DNA from: Candidatus Kouleothrix ribensis
GTDB lineage: Bacteria; Chloroflexota; Chloroflexia; Chloroflexales; Roseiflexaceae
Reading direction: 5' to 3'
DNA: 64,000 nt
NCBI GenBank assembly: GCA_016722075.1
Contig: JADKGW010000002.1
Location: 434,001-498,000, forward strand
Shown: piece after piece, positions 35,192 to 43,105 of the stretch
Layout of the letters: every line of letters starts with the position of its first letter
How positions within the stretch are numbered: position 1 is the first letter of the stretch
The notes under the pieces: model-generated
Told to the model about the DNA's origin: nothing
The model's database searches: none
What the model saw: the letters and a program-made list of their open reading frames with translations, nothing else
Translations under genes and position numbers: made by a program

Positions 35192-36076
35192 TTAGGTGTT
35201 GGCCTCGCGATCCGCATGCCCTTCGTGATCTTGCCGGCCGTGTATGCTGCGGGTGGCGCCGGGTTCGGCCGGCCGCAGGCCCGGCGCGACACCCTTGCGC
35301 CGCAGGAAGTTCAACGTTTCTAAAGCCATAGCCTTCAGCAGCGCGGCCTCGCGCACCTCGGGCTCGGCGCGGTGGGTCAGGCTACGCAACGTGCGCAGCA
35401 TTGCCTCGGCCTGATGCGATTTGAAGAACTCGACACCCCAGAGCGCCCGCTCAATCGCGCCGAATAGATCTTCGAGCTGGGCCGCTGCCGCCGGCTGGCG
35501 CGCGCGGCGCGGTGCTGGTGTAGCCAGATCGCCAGCCATACGCAGTTCGTAAGCCACCAGCAGCACAGCCTGGGCCAGGTTCAGCGAAGGGTAGGCCGGG
35601 TCGGCCGGGATGGACAGCAGGGCATGGCAGCGATCGAGCTCAGGGTTCGTCAGCCCGTTGTCTTCGGGGCCGAACAGCAGCGCCACCGGCCCATCGGCGG
35701 CGCGCGCCAGCAGGCCGGGTGCCAGCGCGCGTGGGGTAGCAGCCGGCGGGCCGGCCTCGCGCATGCGGGCAGTCGTGCCGGCCACAAAGATCGCGTCGGC
35801 CAGTGCGTCGTCGAGTGTGGCGTGGATGCTGGTAGCGCTCAGCACATCGGCGCTGCGGTGGGCGATGCCCTCGATCTCGTAGGCATTGTACTCGGCCGGC
35901 TGCACCAGCCGCAGCCGATGCAGTCCCATATTCTTCATCGCGCGTACCGCCCCGGCGATATTCACCAGCTTGCGCGGGCGATGCAGCACAACCACGATCG
36001 CATCCAGCGGGTTATGATCATTCATGGCGTGTGGGCGAATTTGTAACTCTGGTTTAGTACGATTCATGCGCTCCAT
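35192..36076 (-). CDS. trmJ: TrmJ-like tRNA Cm32/Um32 methyltransferase (SpoU family)
   Basis: The protein of up to 294 residues has the SpoU knot motifs DAIVVVLHRPRKLVNIAGAVR, LLFGPEDNGLTNPEL and IPADPAYPSLNLAQAV typical of TrmJ, which 2'-O-methylates position 32 of tRNA using SAM. A helical C-terminal extension (about 215-260) matches the TrmJ dimerisation region. Starts are possible at 36076, 36067 or 36025 (MNDHNPLDAI); the last coincides with the start of homology, but no site has a clear ribosome-binding sequence. It is divergent from glpX. Confidence 0.87.
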   Translation of the reverse strand: MERMNRTKPELQIRPHAMNDHNPLDAIVVVLHRPRKLVNIAGAVRAMKNMGLHRLRLVQPAEYNAYEIEGIAHRSADVLSATSIHATLDDALADAIFVAGTTARMREAGPPAATPRALAPGLLARAADGPVALLFGPEDNGLTNPELDRCHALLSIPADPAYPSLNLAQAVLLVAYELRMAGDLATPAPRRARQPAAAAQLEDLFGAIERALWGVEFFKSHQAEAMLRTLRSLTHRAEPEVREAALLKAMALETLNFLRRKGVAPGLRPAEPGATRSIHGRQDHEGHADREANT

Positions 36077-36169
36077 AGTGTTCGATTTGTACCATTTTTT
36101 GGGTGCTTCTGCAAATTGGCCAGGCGCGCGGGCGAAGCACCTGCAGCGAGTGCGGCAATGCCGCGATCA

Positions 36170-36199
36170 TAGACAATGGCCGCCGACGCATGCTACAAT
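36170..36199 (+). promoter_or_regulatory. Promoter of glpX
   Basis: TAGACA (36170-36175), an 18-nt spacer and TACAAT (36194-36199) precede glpX; TGC directly before the -10 makes it an extended type. A short hairpin CGGCAGG/CCTGCCG (36203-36222) lies at the start of the untranslated leader. Confidence 0.65.
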
Positions 36200-36261
36200 C
36201 GCCGGCAGGGCAGCGCCTGCCGACTGTAGCAGTTACAGCGGTCTACAAGGAGGTAGCACCG

Positions 36262-37266
36262 ATGCGACCAACCCGAAATCTTGGCATGGATCTGGTGCGT
36301 TGCACCGAGGCGGCGGCGCTACGTGCCGGCCGGTTCATGGGCCGTGGCGACAAGATCGCCGCCGACCAGGCGGCCGTCGACGCCATGCGCTTCTCGCTCG
36401 AGAGCATGCCGATGGATGGTATTGTAGTGATTGGCGAGGGCGAGAAGGATGAGGCGCCGATGCTGTACACCGGCGAGCGCCTCGGCACCGGCGATCTGCC
36501 GGCAGTCGACGTGGCGGTCGACCCGGTTGAAGGTACCACCCTGCTGGCCGAGGGCATGCCCGGCGCGATTGCAGTGCTGGCGATTGGCGAGCGTGGCTCG
36601 CTGTACAGCTGGGCTGGTATCGCCTACATGGATAAGCTGGCGGTTGGCGAGAAAGCCCGTGGCGTGGTCGATATCAACGCCCCGGTGGCCCAGAACATCC
36701 GCGATGTGGCCAAAGCGCTGAACAAACAGGTCGAGGATGTGACGGTGGTCGTGCTCGATCGGCCACGCCACAAGCAGCTGATCCAGCAGATTCGCGAGAC
36801 CGGCGCGCGGATCAAGCTGATCTTGCATGGTGATGTGTCGGCCGGTGTGATGACCGCGATCGACGATCCACCGGCCGATATTCTGATGGGCATCGGTGGC
36901 GCGCCCGAGGCCGTGATCACCGCCTGCGCTATGAAGTGTGTCGGCGGCGAGATCCAGTGCAAGCTATGGCCGCGCAACGACGACGAGCGCGCACTGGCGG
37001 CGACTCAGAATCTCGACCTGAGCAAGGTCTATCATACCAACGACCTGGTGCAGGGCGAGAATGTGTTCTTCGCCGCCACCGGCATCACCGACGGCGAGTT
37101 TCTGCGCGGCGTGCGCTACCATAGCGGCGGCGCGCGCACGCACTCGGTGGTTATGCGCTATGCGTCGGGCACGGTGCGCTATATCGAAAGCACGCATCAC
37201 TGGGACAAGCTCATGCGCATCTCGGGCGTGCAGTACGCCAAGGAGCCAAACGGCGGCCAGAAGTAG
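36262..37266 (+). CDS. glpX: Class II fructose-1,6-bisphosphatase (GlpX)
   Basis: From ATG 36262 (AAGGAGG 8 nt upstream) the product is 334 residues, the normal length. It has GEGEKDEAP, DPVEGTTLLA and the GIGGAPEAVITACAMKC segment that carry the metal and substrate sites of GlpX enzymes, which hydrolyse fructose-1,6-bisphosphate in gluconeogenesis or a Calvin-type cycle. In Chloroflexales this supports gluconeogenesis from 3-hydroxypropionate-pathway products. It is monocistronic, facing the RmlA-like gene. Confidence 0.95.
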   Translation: MRPTRNLGMDLVRCTEAAALRAGRFMGRGDKIAADQAAVDAMRFSLESMPMDGIVVIGEGEKDEAPMLYTGERLGTGDLPAVDVAVDPVEGTTLLAEGMPGAIAVLAIGERGSLYSWAGIAYMDKLAVGEKARGVVDINAPVAQNIRDVAKALNKQVEDVTVVVLDRPRHKQLIQQIRETGARIKLILHGDVSAGVMTAIDDPPADILMGIGGAPEAVITACAMKCVGGEIQCKLWPRNDDERALAATQNLDLSKVYHTNDLVQGENVFFAATGITDGEFLRGVRYHSGGARTHSVVMRYASGTVRYIESTHHWDKLMRISGVQYAKEPNGGQK

Positions 37267-37299
37267 CGTGGTAGTGTAGCGGCTCAGCGGGCTGGGCTG

Positions 37300-38367
37300 C
37301 TACAGTACACCCACCGTGCTGTGATCACCCAACACCAGGCGGTAGGCCCGCGGCTTAAACGGCGAGCGGTTGATCTCGACATACCGGCCGATCAGGCTGT
37401 CTTCCAGGCGGTGCGGCAGATCGCGGATCGCGCTATGCTCGAGCACGATCGAATGCTCGATCTCGCTGCCTTCGATCGTGCAATGGTGATAGACCGAGGT
37501 GAATGGGCCGACATACGCATTCACAATGCGGGTCTGCTCACCAATGATCGCCGGGCCGCGGATAGTGCTGTTGATGATCTCGGCACCCTTCTCGACGATC
37601 ACCTTGCCGATCAGCTGCGAGTCGCGGTCGACATAGCCCTCGATCGCCGCCGGTAGCTCTTCGAGGATCAGGCGGTTGGCTTCGAGCATGTCGTCTTTCT
37701 TCCCCGTGTCGATCCACCAGCCCTCGTGGATATAGGGGTACACCAGGCGTTCGTGCTCGACCAGCCACTGGATCGCATCGGTGATCTCGAGCTCGCCACG
37801 CCACGAGGGCTTGATCGCCTCGACCGCCTGCCAGATATGTTGGTCGAACATATAGATGCCCACCAGCGCGAGGTCGGATCGCGGTGTGCGCGGCTTTTCG
37901 GTGAGCCGCAGGATGCGCCCGTGCTCGTCGAGTTCGGCCACGCCGTACTGCTGGGGGTTAGGCACGCGCTTGAGCACGATCTGGGCGTTGTAGGCGCTAC
38001 GGCCGAACTGCTCGATCAGGGTCGAGATACCGCCCTGGATGCAGTTGTCGCCCAGGAACATGACGAAGCGCTCGTCGCCCAGAAAATCGCGCGCAATCTT
38101 CACGGCATGCGCCAGGCCCAGCGGCGCATCCTGCGGAATATACTCGATCCGCACGCCCCAGCGCTTACCATCGCCGACGGCCGCGCGCACCTCGGGGCCG
38201 GTGTCGCCGATCACAATCCCAATCTCGTCGATGCCGGCATCGCGGATCGCCTCGATCACGCGGAACAGCACCGGCTTGTTCGCTACCGGCACCAGCTGCT
38301 TGGCGCTGGTGTAGGTGATCGGCCGCAAGCGCGTGCCCTTACCGCCGCTGAGTACTAACCCTTTCAT
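37300..38367 (-). CDS. Long-form glucose-1-phosphate thymidylyltransferase (RmlA/StrD-like)
   Basis: The 355-residue protein begins MKGLVLSGGKGTRLRPITYT, the nucleotide-binding motif of sugar-phosphate nucleotidylyltransferases, with KQLVPVANKPV and GDN later. The C-terminal third is a left-handed beta-helix (ERPs such as VIVEKGAEIINSTIRGPAII), which marks the long RmlA/StrD branch of about 355 residues. It should make dTDP-glucose (or a related NDP-sugar) for deoxysugar synthesis, a likely precursor for the polysaccharide genes at 21-32 kb. It converges with glpX. Confidence 0.9.
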   Translation of the reverse strand: MKGLVLSGGKGTRLRPITYTSAKQLVPVANKPVLFRVIEAIRDAGIDEIGIVIGDTGPEVRAAVGDGKRWGVRIEYIPQDAPLGLAHAVKIARDFLGDERFVMFLGDNCIQGGISTLIEQFGRSAYNAQIVLKRVPNPQQYGVAELDEHGRILRLTEKPRTPRSDLALVGIYMFDQHIWQAVEAIKPSWRGELEITDAIQWLVEHERLVYPYIHEGWWIDTGKKDDMLEANRLILEELPAAIEGYVDRDSQLIGKVIVEKGAEIINSTIRGPAIIGEQTRIVNAYVGPFTSVYHHCTIEGSEIEHSIVLEHSAIRDLPHRLEDSLIGRYVEINRSPFKPRAYRLVLGDHSTVGVL

Positions 38368-38572
38368 GAATCTGTCCTTCCTTGGCTTGCCGTTGCGGCC
38401 CGATTATAGCATTAGTTCCGGGCCGGGCGCGCTGAACTGCGGCTGGCACCGCACTGATACCCCAGGTTTACCGAAACGCTTTCGCCGAGGCAGGCCAACG
38501 TTGATCAAGGATGTGGGGGCGGTTGCGCCGCCCTAGACTACCTGTTTGCGGGGTGCTGCGGCCAAAGAAAAG

Positions 38573-38604
38573 CACGAGCCGACGGCATATACCATCGGCT
38601 CGTG
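38573..38604 (-). terminator. Rho-independent terminator of the NlpC/P60 gene
   Basis: CACGAGCCGA (38573-38582) and TCGGCTCGTG (38595-38604) form a perfect 10-bp stem. On the minus strand the stem is followed by CTTTTCTTT, a proper T-tract, 24 bp beyond the stop of the NlpC/P60 gene at 38628. Confidence 0.85.
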
Positions 38605-38627
38605 CGAGTACGCGCTGGCGAGGCGGG

Positions 38628-40247
38628 CTAGCGGTTCGGCCGGATGGCGCCGGCGTAGTGGCGCACCCAGTAATCGTCGTAGACATTCGAGACCTGCACG
38701 CCGTAGCGCGGGGTCATGGCGTGTACGATTCGGCCGCCGCCAATGTAGATCGCCACGTGGCTGATGCCGCGGTGCCCGGCCGTACCGGCGAAGAACACCA
38801 GATCGCCGGCCTTCAGGTTATCCATCGAGCTGATCGATGCGCCGTAGCGTGTGCTGAACTGGCCGGCAGCGCTGTGCGGCAGGCCGACGCCGAACTTGCC
38901 GTAGACGTAACTCGTCAGGCCGCTGCAGTCGAAGCCGCGTGGGCTCGCGCCGCCATACACATAGCGCGACCCGGTGAACTGCACGGCGTAGCTGGCTACG
39001 TCGCCACTGGCCGGAATGTTCGACGTATCGATGCTGCCGGCGCCGCGGCCGTTTGCCGTCGCGCGGGCCTTAACTGGCAGCGCCGGGAAGTCCTTCGAGA
39101 CCGGCACGCGCCGAATGACGCGCTCGGTCACGCTCAGGAAGTCGTTAAAGATCCAGGCCTTGGTACCATCGGCCAGCCGGATCTGCAGCCAGTCGTTGTA
39201 CTTGCCGACCAGATCAACTTTGAGGCCGGCGTTGACGCCGCCGATCTTCTGGTATTTCGAGTCGGGGCCTTTGCGCAAGTTCACCGCATTCTCGGCGATC
39301 AAGCCAACCAGCGCCGGGTTCGGGTCGGGCACGCTCTCGGCGGCCAGCAACCGGTCGACGATGCCAGGCTGGATGCCCAGGAACTCGCCTTTGACCCAGC
39401 CGTCGGCGCCGCCGGGAATACCGACGTGAAACCAATCCTGGTAGCGCTCGAGCAGCTCGAGCTGCGCACCGGCGTCGAGCTTGGCCATCGAGATATAATT
39501 CGTGCCGGGGCCATCGCGCAGCTGCAGGCCCGTCTCATTCACGGTGGCGACCTTCGGCGGCGGCGCGGGCAGCACCTGGTCGGCCTGAATCTCGAACAGC
39601 GTATCGGCGCTGCCCTCGGGCAGGTTCAGCAGCTCGGCTGCGACCCAATACACCGGCTTACCGGCGCGCTCGCGCACCTGAAACCAGTTGCCGTCGTGAT
39701 AGCGCCCGATCACCTGCACCGGCGTGCCGGCCGAGATCCGCCCGACCGCATCGTAGACGGTGCCAGGCCCATTGCGCAGGTTGATCCGATCGCCGGCAAT
39801 CGTCGCGGCGACGATCACCGGAGCCAGCGCCTCGGTACGCGACACCAGCGAAAGCGGCACGGGAATATCGCCATTATCTTCGAGCGGTGCATCGCCCACG
39901 GCCGCCTGGGCATCGAGGGTTATCGGCGCGATCGGCGCAACGATATCGCCGCTTGCGCCCCCTACCGCCGGGAGGCCGGCCGGCACCGGCGCAGCTATAC
40001 TAAACTGGCTCAAGAGCACCGCAATAGGTAAAACCAGCGCAACAATTGCGTGGAGAAGAAAGCGGGCGGGGAGACGGGAAAGCGACCGGAAGGGGGAGGC
40101 AAGTGTATTTTGTAGCTGCCGTTGTGCTAAGAGCGCCTGTGATGGGCGACGATGCCGTTGGTGTTGCCGGTTAGCACGTTGTTGTAACTGGCTCAAGTCA
40201 CCGGGGTCGGGTGTTCTTGGCAGTGGCAAACGACTATGCTCGATCAT
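38628..40247 (-). CDS. NlpC/P60 peptidoglycan endopeptidase with three SH3b domains
   Basis: From ATG 40247 (GAGGAG 7 nt upstream) the product is 539 residues. A cytoplasmic Arg/Gln-rich tail (1-60) leads to one membrane helix (about 65-85), then three SH3b wall-binding domains (about 155-210, 235-290, 310-365) each with the LRxGPGTxY-type signature, and a C-terminal NlpC/P60 domain with catalytic C (GFDCSGL), H (ISHVAIYIG) and a second H (IVHAMT). It should cut gamma-D-Glu-diamino acid bonds in peptidoglycan. Unusually it is a membrane-anchored rather than a free secreted hydrolase. Confidence 0.93.
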   Translation of the reverse strand: MIEHSRLPLPRTPDPGDLSQLQQRANRQHQRHRRPSQALLAQRQLQNTLASPFRSLSRLPARFLLHAIVALVLPIAVLLSQFSIAAPVPAGLPAVGGASGDIVAPIAPITLDAQAAVGDAPLEDNGDIPVPLSLVSRTEALAPVIVAATIAGDRINLRNGPGTVYDAVGRISAGTPVQVIGRYHDGNWFQVRERAGKPVYWVAAELLNLPEGSADTLFEIQADQVLPAPPPKVATVNETGLQLRDGPGTNYISMAKLDAGAQLELLERYQDWFHVGIPGGADGWVKGEFLGIQPGIVDRLLAAESVPDPNPALVGLIAENAVNLRKGPDSKYQKIGGVNAGLKVDLVGKYNDWLQIRLADGTKAWIFNDFLSVTERVIRRVPVSKDFPALPVKARATANGRGAGSIDTSNIPASGDVASYAVQFTGSRYVYGGASPRGFDCSGLTSYVYGKFGVGLPHSAAGQFSTRYGASISSMDNLKAGDLVFFAGTAGHRGISHVAIYIGGGRIVHAMTPRYGVQVSNVYDDYWVRHYAGAIRPNR

Positions 40248-40372
40248 GGAGCGGCTCCTCACTCTGTGACCTTCGCCTGAACCTGATTACCCATGAACGG
40301 ACGTACATGTGTGCGCCGCCGGCAATGCGGTAGAGCGGTGAAGATCGACCAATTGGGATTGCGCCGGAGTTT

Positions 40373-40400
40373 AGCATAACTCGTTAAAAAAAGCAAACAA
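40373..40400 (-). promoter_or_regulatory. Candidate promoter of the NlpC/P60 gene
   Basis: On the minus strand TTGTTT (40400-40395), a 16-nt spacer and TATGCT (40378-40373) lie 126 bp before the start. The -35 matches only partly. Confidence 0.4.
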
Positions 40401-40746
40401 TCAGTTAACTATCAGCGAGTACTCATTGAACCAGGGTAGGTATGGCTTTAGAATGCGCTAACCTGCCACTCTATACCCTGTTTTCTCGCGCGGCTCAGGC
40501 CTGAATTGGCATCGAGCAAGATGACAATTTTACAATCTGCGCGCCGCGCACTGCCCACCCTCGTGCCTGGCCATACGGCTGGCCGGCCGCGCGTGCTGTG
40601 ATCGCATACACTCGATCATAGCCACAGCGCTAACACAATTGGGTGAATACAGCCATATTAATGTATTTTTCACCCGTTGTCAATATGCACTTATTTTTCG
40701 CTATGTGATGCGGAATAGCGACGATTATTGTTGTTTGTAGCAAGCA
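40401..40746. other. Intergenic region, no gene seen
   Basis: AT-rich in parts (several TATT and TTTTT runs around 40650-40700). No open frame with a ribosome-binding site, RNA gene or repeat was recognised. Confidence 0.45.
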
Positions 40747-40784
40747 AAACGGCGCCGATTTTGTTTACAAAATCGACACCGTTT
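40747..40784 (-). terminator. Hairpin downstream of the LCP gene
   Basis: AAACGG...CGATTTTGT, loop TT, ACAAAATCG...CCGTTT: 9-bp inner and 6-bp outer stems separated by a 3-base internal loop. It lies 54 bp beyond the LCP stop (40838). Confidence 0.7.
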
Positions 40785-40837
40785 CGATAAGTTGCCGTAA
40801 ATAAATAGGCCCGCAGACAGGCCAATAGCGACCTGAT

Positions 40838-42202
40838 TCAGGGGCCAAGCAGCTGCTGGGCCAGCCGCTCGAGCGTGCCGGGCAGCGCAACCTCGGCATA
40901 CTGATCATCGCCGACGCCGAATGTGATCATGTTGGCCTCGAGCGCGTAATGCTCGATCGCCTGGGGGTCGAGCGTGCGTAAGGCCCAGGCCAGGCCAAGC
41001 AAGCGCTGCTCGGGCATGTCGGTTTTGACATAGTCGCGCAGCGCGGCCGTCACTCCTTCGAGCCGGCCAAGATCCTGCAGGGCATTCTGGCCACGCAGGG
41101 TTGCCAGCACACCGGCCAGCACGGCCTGCTGGCGATGCATGCGCGCAAAGTCGCTGTCGGGGTGGCGAATGCGGCTGTACATCAGCGCCGTCGCGCCGTC
41201 CATCTGCTGCGGGCCAGGCAGGAAATGCGCCACGGTATAGCCGTAGTCCATGGTGGGGAAGTTGGCGTCGTACAGCTCTTTATCGACATCAACCGTCACG
41301 CCGCCAAGCGCGTCGATCGCGCCGATGAAGCCGGCAAAATCGACATAGACGGTGTAGTCGATCGGGATGCCGAGCAGGTTGCTCACGGTCTTACGCGCCA
41401 GCCCGATCCCGCCCTCGGGGTCTTCGTATACCTGGCCCCACACATGCGCGGCATTGATCCGGGTCTGCCCATAGCCAGGGATAGGCACCCACAGGTCGCG
41501 CGGCAGCGAGAGCAGCGCCACGCGCTGGGCCTGCGGGTCGATCCGCGCCACGATGATCGCGTCGGTGCGCGATGGGTCGTGCTCACCCGGCCGCTGGTCG
41601 CTGCCGAGCAGCAGCACCGTGGCGGGGGCGCCGGCGGCCGGCGCCGCTGGTGTGGGCGTAGCCGGCGGCACAGTGGGCAGCGGCGTGGCGGTTGGTGGCA
41701 CGAGCGTGGGCGTGGCCGGCGGCATGGTGGGCAGCAGCGTGGCGGTGGGCAGCGGCGTGGCGGTTGAGACGAGCGCTGCCGGCGCGTCAGGCGTCTCCGT
41801 CGTCACAATCATCGCTTGCACATTCTGGTGAATGCGGAAGCTGGTCAGTGCGGCCCACCCGATGATCGCCACCACCGTCAGCGGGAGCGCAGCCAGCATG
41901 GCCACGCCAATATACCAGAGCGAGTGTGCCGCGCGGGCACGCCAGGGCCGGCGCGGGGCGGTGGCAGCCAGGGCAACAACTTTAGCGGTAGGTGGGCGGG
42001 CGACTGGGGCGGCGGGCGGGGCGATCGGCAGCGGCTCGGCCTGCAGCAGTAAGTCGTTCAGAAAGCGCTGCTCGAGCATCTGGCGATAGCTGCGGCAGGC
42101 CGGGCAGCCAACCAGGTGAAACCCCAGTGCAGCACGCTCGGGTGTGGCCGAGCCTGGAATGATGCCACGCTCTAGGAGGTGGCGCGCCTCAGTACAATCC
42201 AT
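40838..42202 (-). CDS. LytR-CpsA-Psr (LCP) wall-polymer ligase with N-terminal zinc-finger-like segment
   Basis: From ATG 42202 (GAGG 9 nt upstream) the product is 454 residues. Residues 1-40 form an anti-sigma-type zf-HC2-like segment (HLLERG... GFHLVGCPACR). A membrane helix (about 90-115) and a Thr/Pro-rich linker (about 135-190) lead to the LCP domain (about 195-435) with LLLGSDQRPG, SRTDAIIVARID and the LPRDLWVP and YSRIRHPDSDFAR motifs. LCP enzymes join teichoic-acid-like polymers or glycans to peptidoglycan. The polymer made by the 21-32 kb operon is a possible substrate. It is divergent from marR. Confidence 0.9.
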   Translation of the reverse strand: MDCTEARHLLERGIIPGSATPERAALGFHLVGCPACRSYRQMLEQRFLNDLLLQAEPLPIAPPAAPVARPPTAKVVALAATAPRRPWRARAAHSLWYIGVAMLAALPLTVVAIIGWAALTSFRIHQNVQAMIVTTETPDAPAALVSTATPLPTATLLPTMPPATPTLVPPTATPLPTVPPATPTPAAPAAGAPATVLLLGSDQRPGEHDPSRTDAIIVARIDPQAQRVALLSLPRDLWVPIPGYGQTRINAAHVWGQVYEDPEGGIGLARKTVSNLLGIPIDYTVYVDFAGFIGAIDALGGVTVDVDKELYDANFPTMDYGYTVAHFLPGPQQMDGATALMYSRIRHPDSDFARMHRQQAVLAGVLATLRGQNALQDLGRLEGVTAALRDYVKTDMPEQRLLGLAWALRTLDPQAIEHYALEANMITFGVGDDQYAEVALPGTLERLAQQLLGP

Positions 42203-42463
42203 AGCCGTCATCCTCGGAAGATCAGGTTGCGTATGCAGAACCGAGGCGGTGCATCTCCTGACATTCGCAGGCTGTGCCTGGGCGTATTCTAGCATACATG
42301 TCAATATAGGCAGGGCCAAATGAATTCTAATCGTAAAAGGTTTTGCCGAGCTAAGCCATGATCTGGCGCGGCCATGGCACGCACGCCATGGGTACCGCTA
42401 GAGTCCGGCAAAAGTATTAGGGCGCAGTCAACACGATCGGTGGTTGGGCAAGAAGCAGCGCCA
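42203..42463. other. Divergent intergenic region between the LCP gene and marR
   Basis: No gene seen. It must contain the LCP promoter on the minus strand, but no clear pair of hexamers was found. Confidence 0.4.
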
Positions 42464-42513
42464 TTGACATGGGTTTATTTCTGCGCTAGGATATGCTATA
42501 CCCAAAATAAACC
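42464..42513 (+). promoter_or_regulatory. Promoter of the marR operon flanked by an inverted repeat
   Basis: TTGACA (42464-42469), a 17-nt spacer and TAGGAT (42487-42492) form a promoter. The perfect inverted repeat GGTTTATTT (42472-42480) / AAATAAACC (42505-42513), 24 bases apart, brackets the -10 and the start point, suiting repression by the MarR dimer encoded 21 bp further on. Confidence 0.75.
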
Positions 42514-42533
42514 AGCATGATCGGGAGGAGCCG

Positions 42534-43025
42534 ATGACTCAACGAACCGCGCAGGCAACGCGTATCGAGGCGATCGACCGCCTTTTTCGCGAGCTGACAT
42601 GGCATGGCCAAAAGCATGCGATTCAGACGCTGACCCGCCCAGAGATCGGCCTGACCATGCCGCAGATGATCACGCTGCTGTCGATCCACACCAGCGGATC
42701 GTGCCGTATGGGCGAACTTGCCGACGCGACCCAGCAATCGGGCGGTACGCTCACGGGCATCGTCGATCGCCTGATCGTCGACGGGCTAGTCGAGCGCGTG
42801 CGTAGCGCCAATGATCGCCGCGTGATCGAGGTGACACTGACCAGCACCGGCAAGGCACGTGTAGACGAAGTGCTCACGGCGCGCGAGTCCGATATGCAGC
42901 GCATCCTGGCCGGCTTCAACGACCAACAGCTCGAGCAGTTCGAGCTGCTCTTGAAGCAGTTCCTACAAGGGTTGCATGGCGCCACCGACACGATCAGCCA
43001 GCCGGCGCGCGAGCTTGGCGCATAG
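42534..43025 (+). CDS. MarR-family transcriptional regulator
   Basis: The 163-residue protein has the MarR winged-helix fold: helix-turn-helix around MGELADATQQSGGTLTGIVDRL (about 62-83) and the wing DRRVIEVTLTSTG (about 101-113). GGGAGGAG precedes ATG 42534. It probably represses itself and the efflux genes macA-macB downstream, through the inverted repeat across its promoter, and is relieved by a small molecule carried by that pump. Confidence 0.92.
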   Translation: MTQRTAQATRIEAIDRLFRELTWHGQKHAIQTLTRPEIGLTMPQMITLLSIHTSGSCRMGELADATQQSGGTLTGIVDRLIVDGLVERVRSANDRRVIEVTLTSTGKARVDEVLTARESDMQRILAGFNDQQLEQFELLLKQFLQGLHGATDTISQPARELGA

Positions 43026-43105
43026 GCCTACAGGCCAAGGCCGCAGCCACAGTGCGGCTGCTTCAATCTTCACCGATCCTCTTTCCCCGTACGATGAGGA
43101 ATTTC

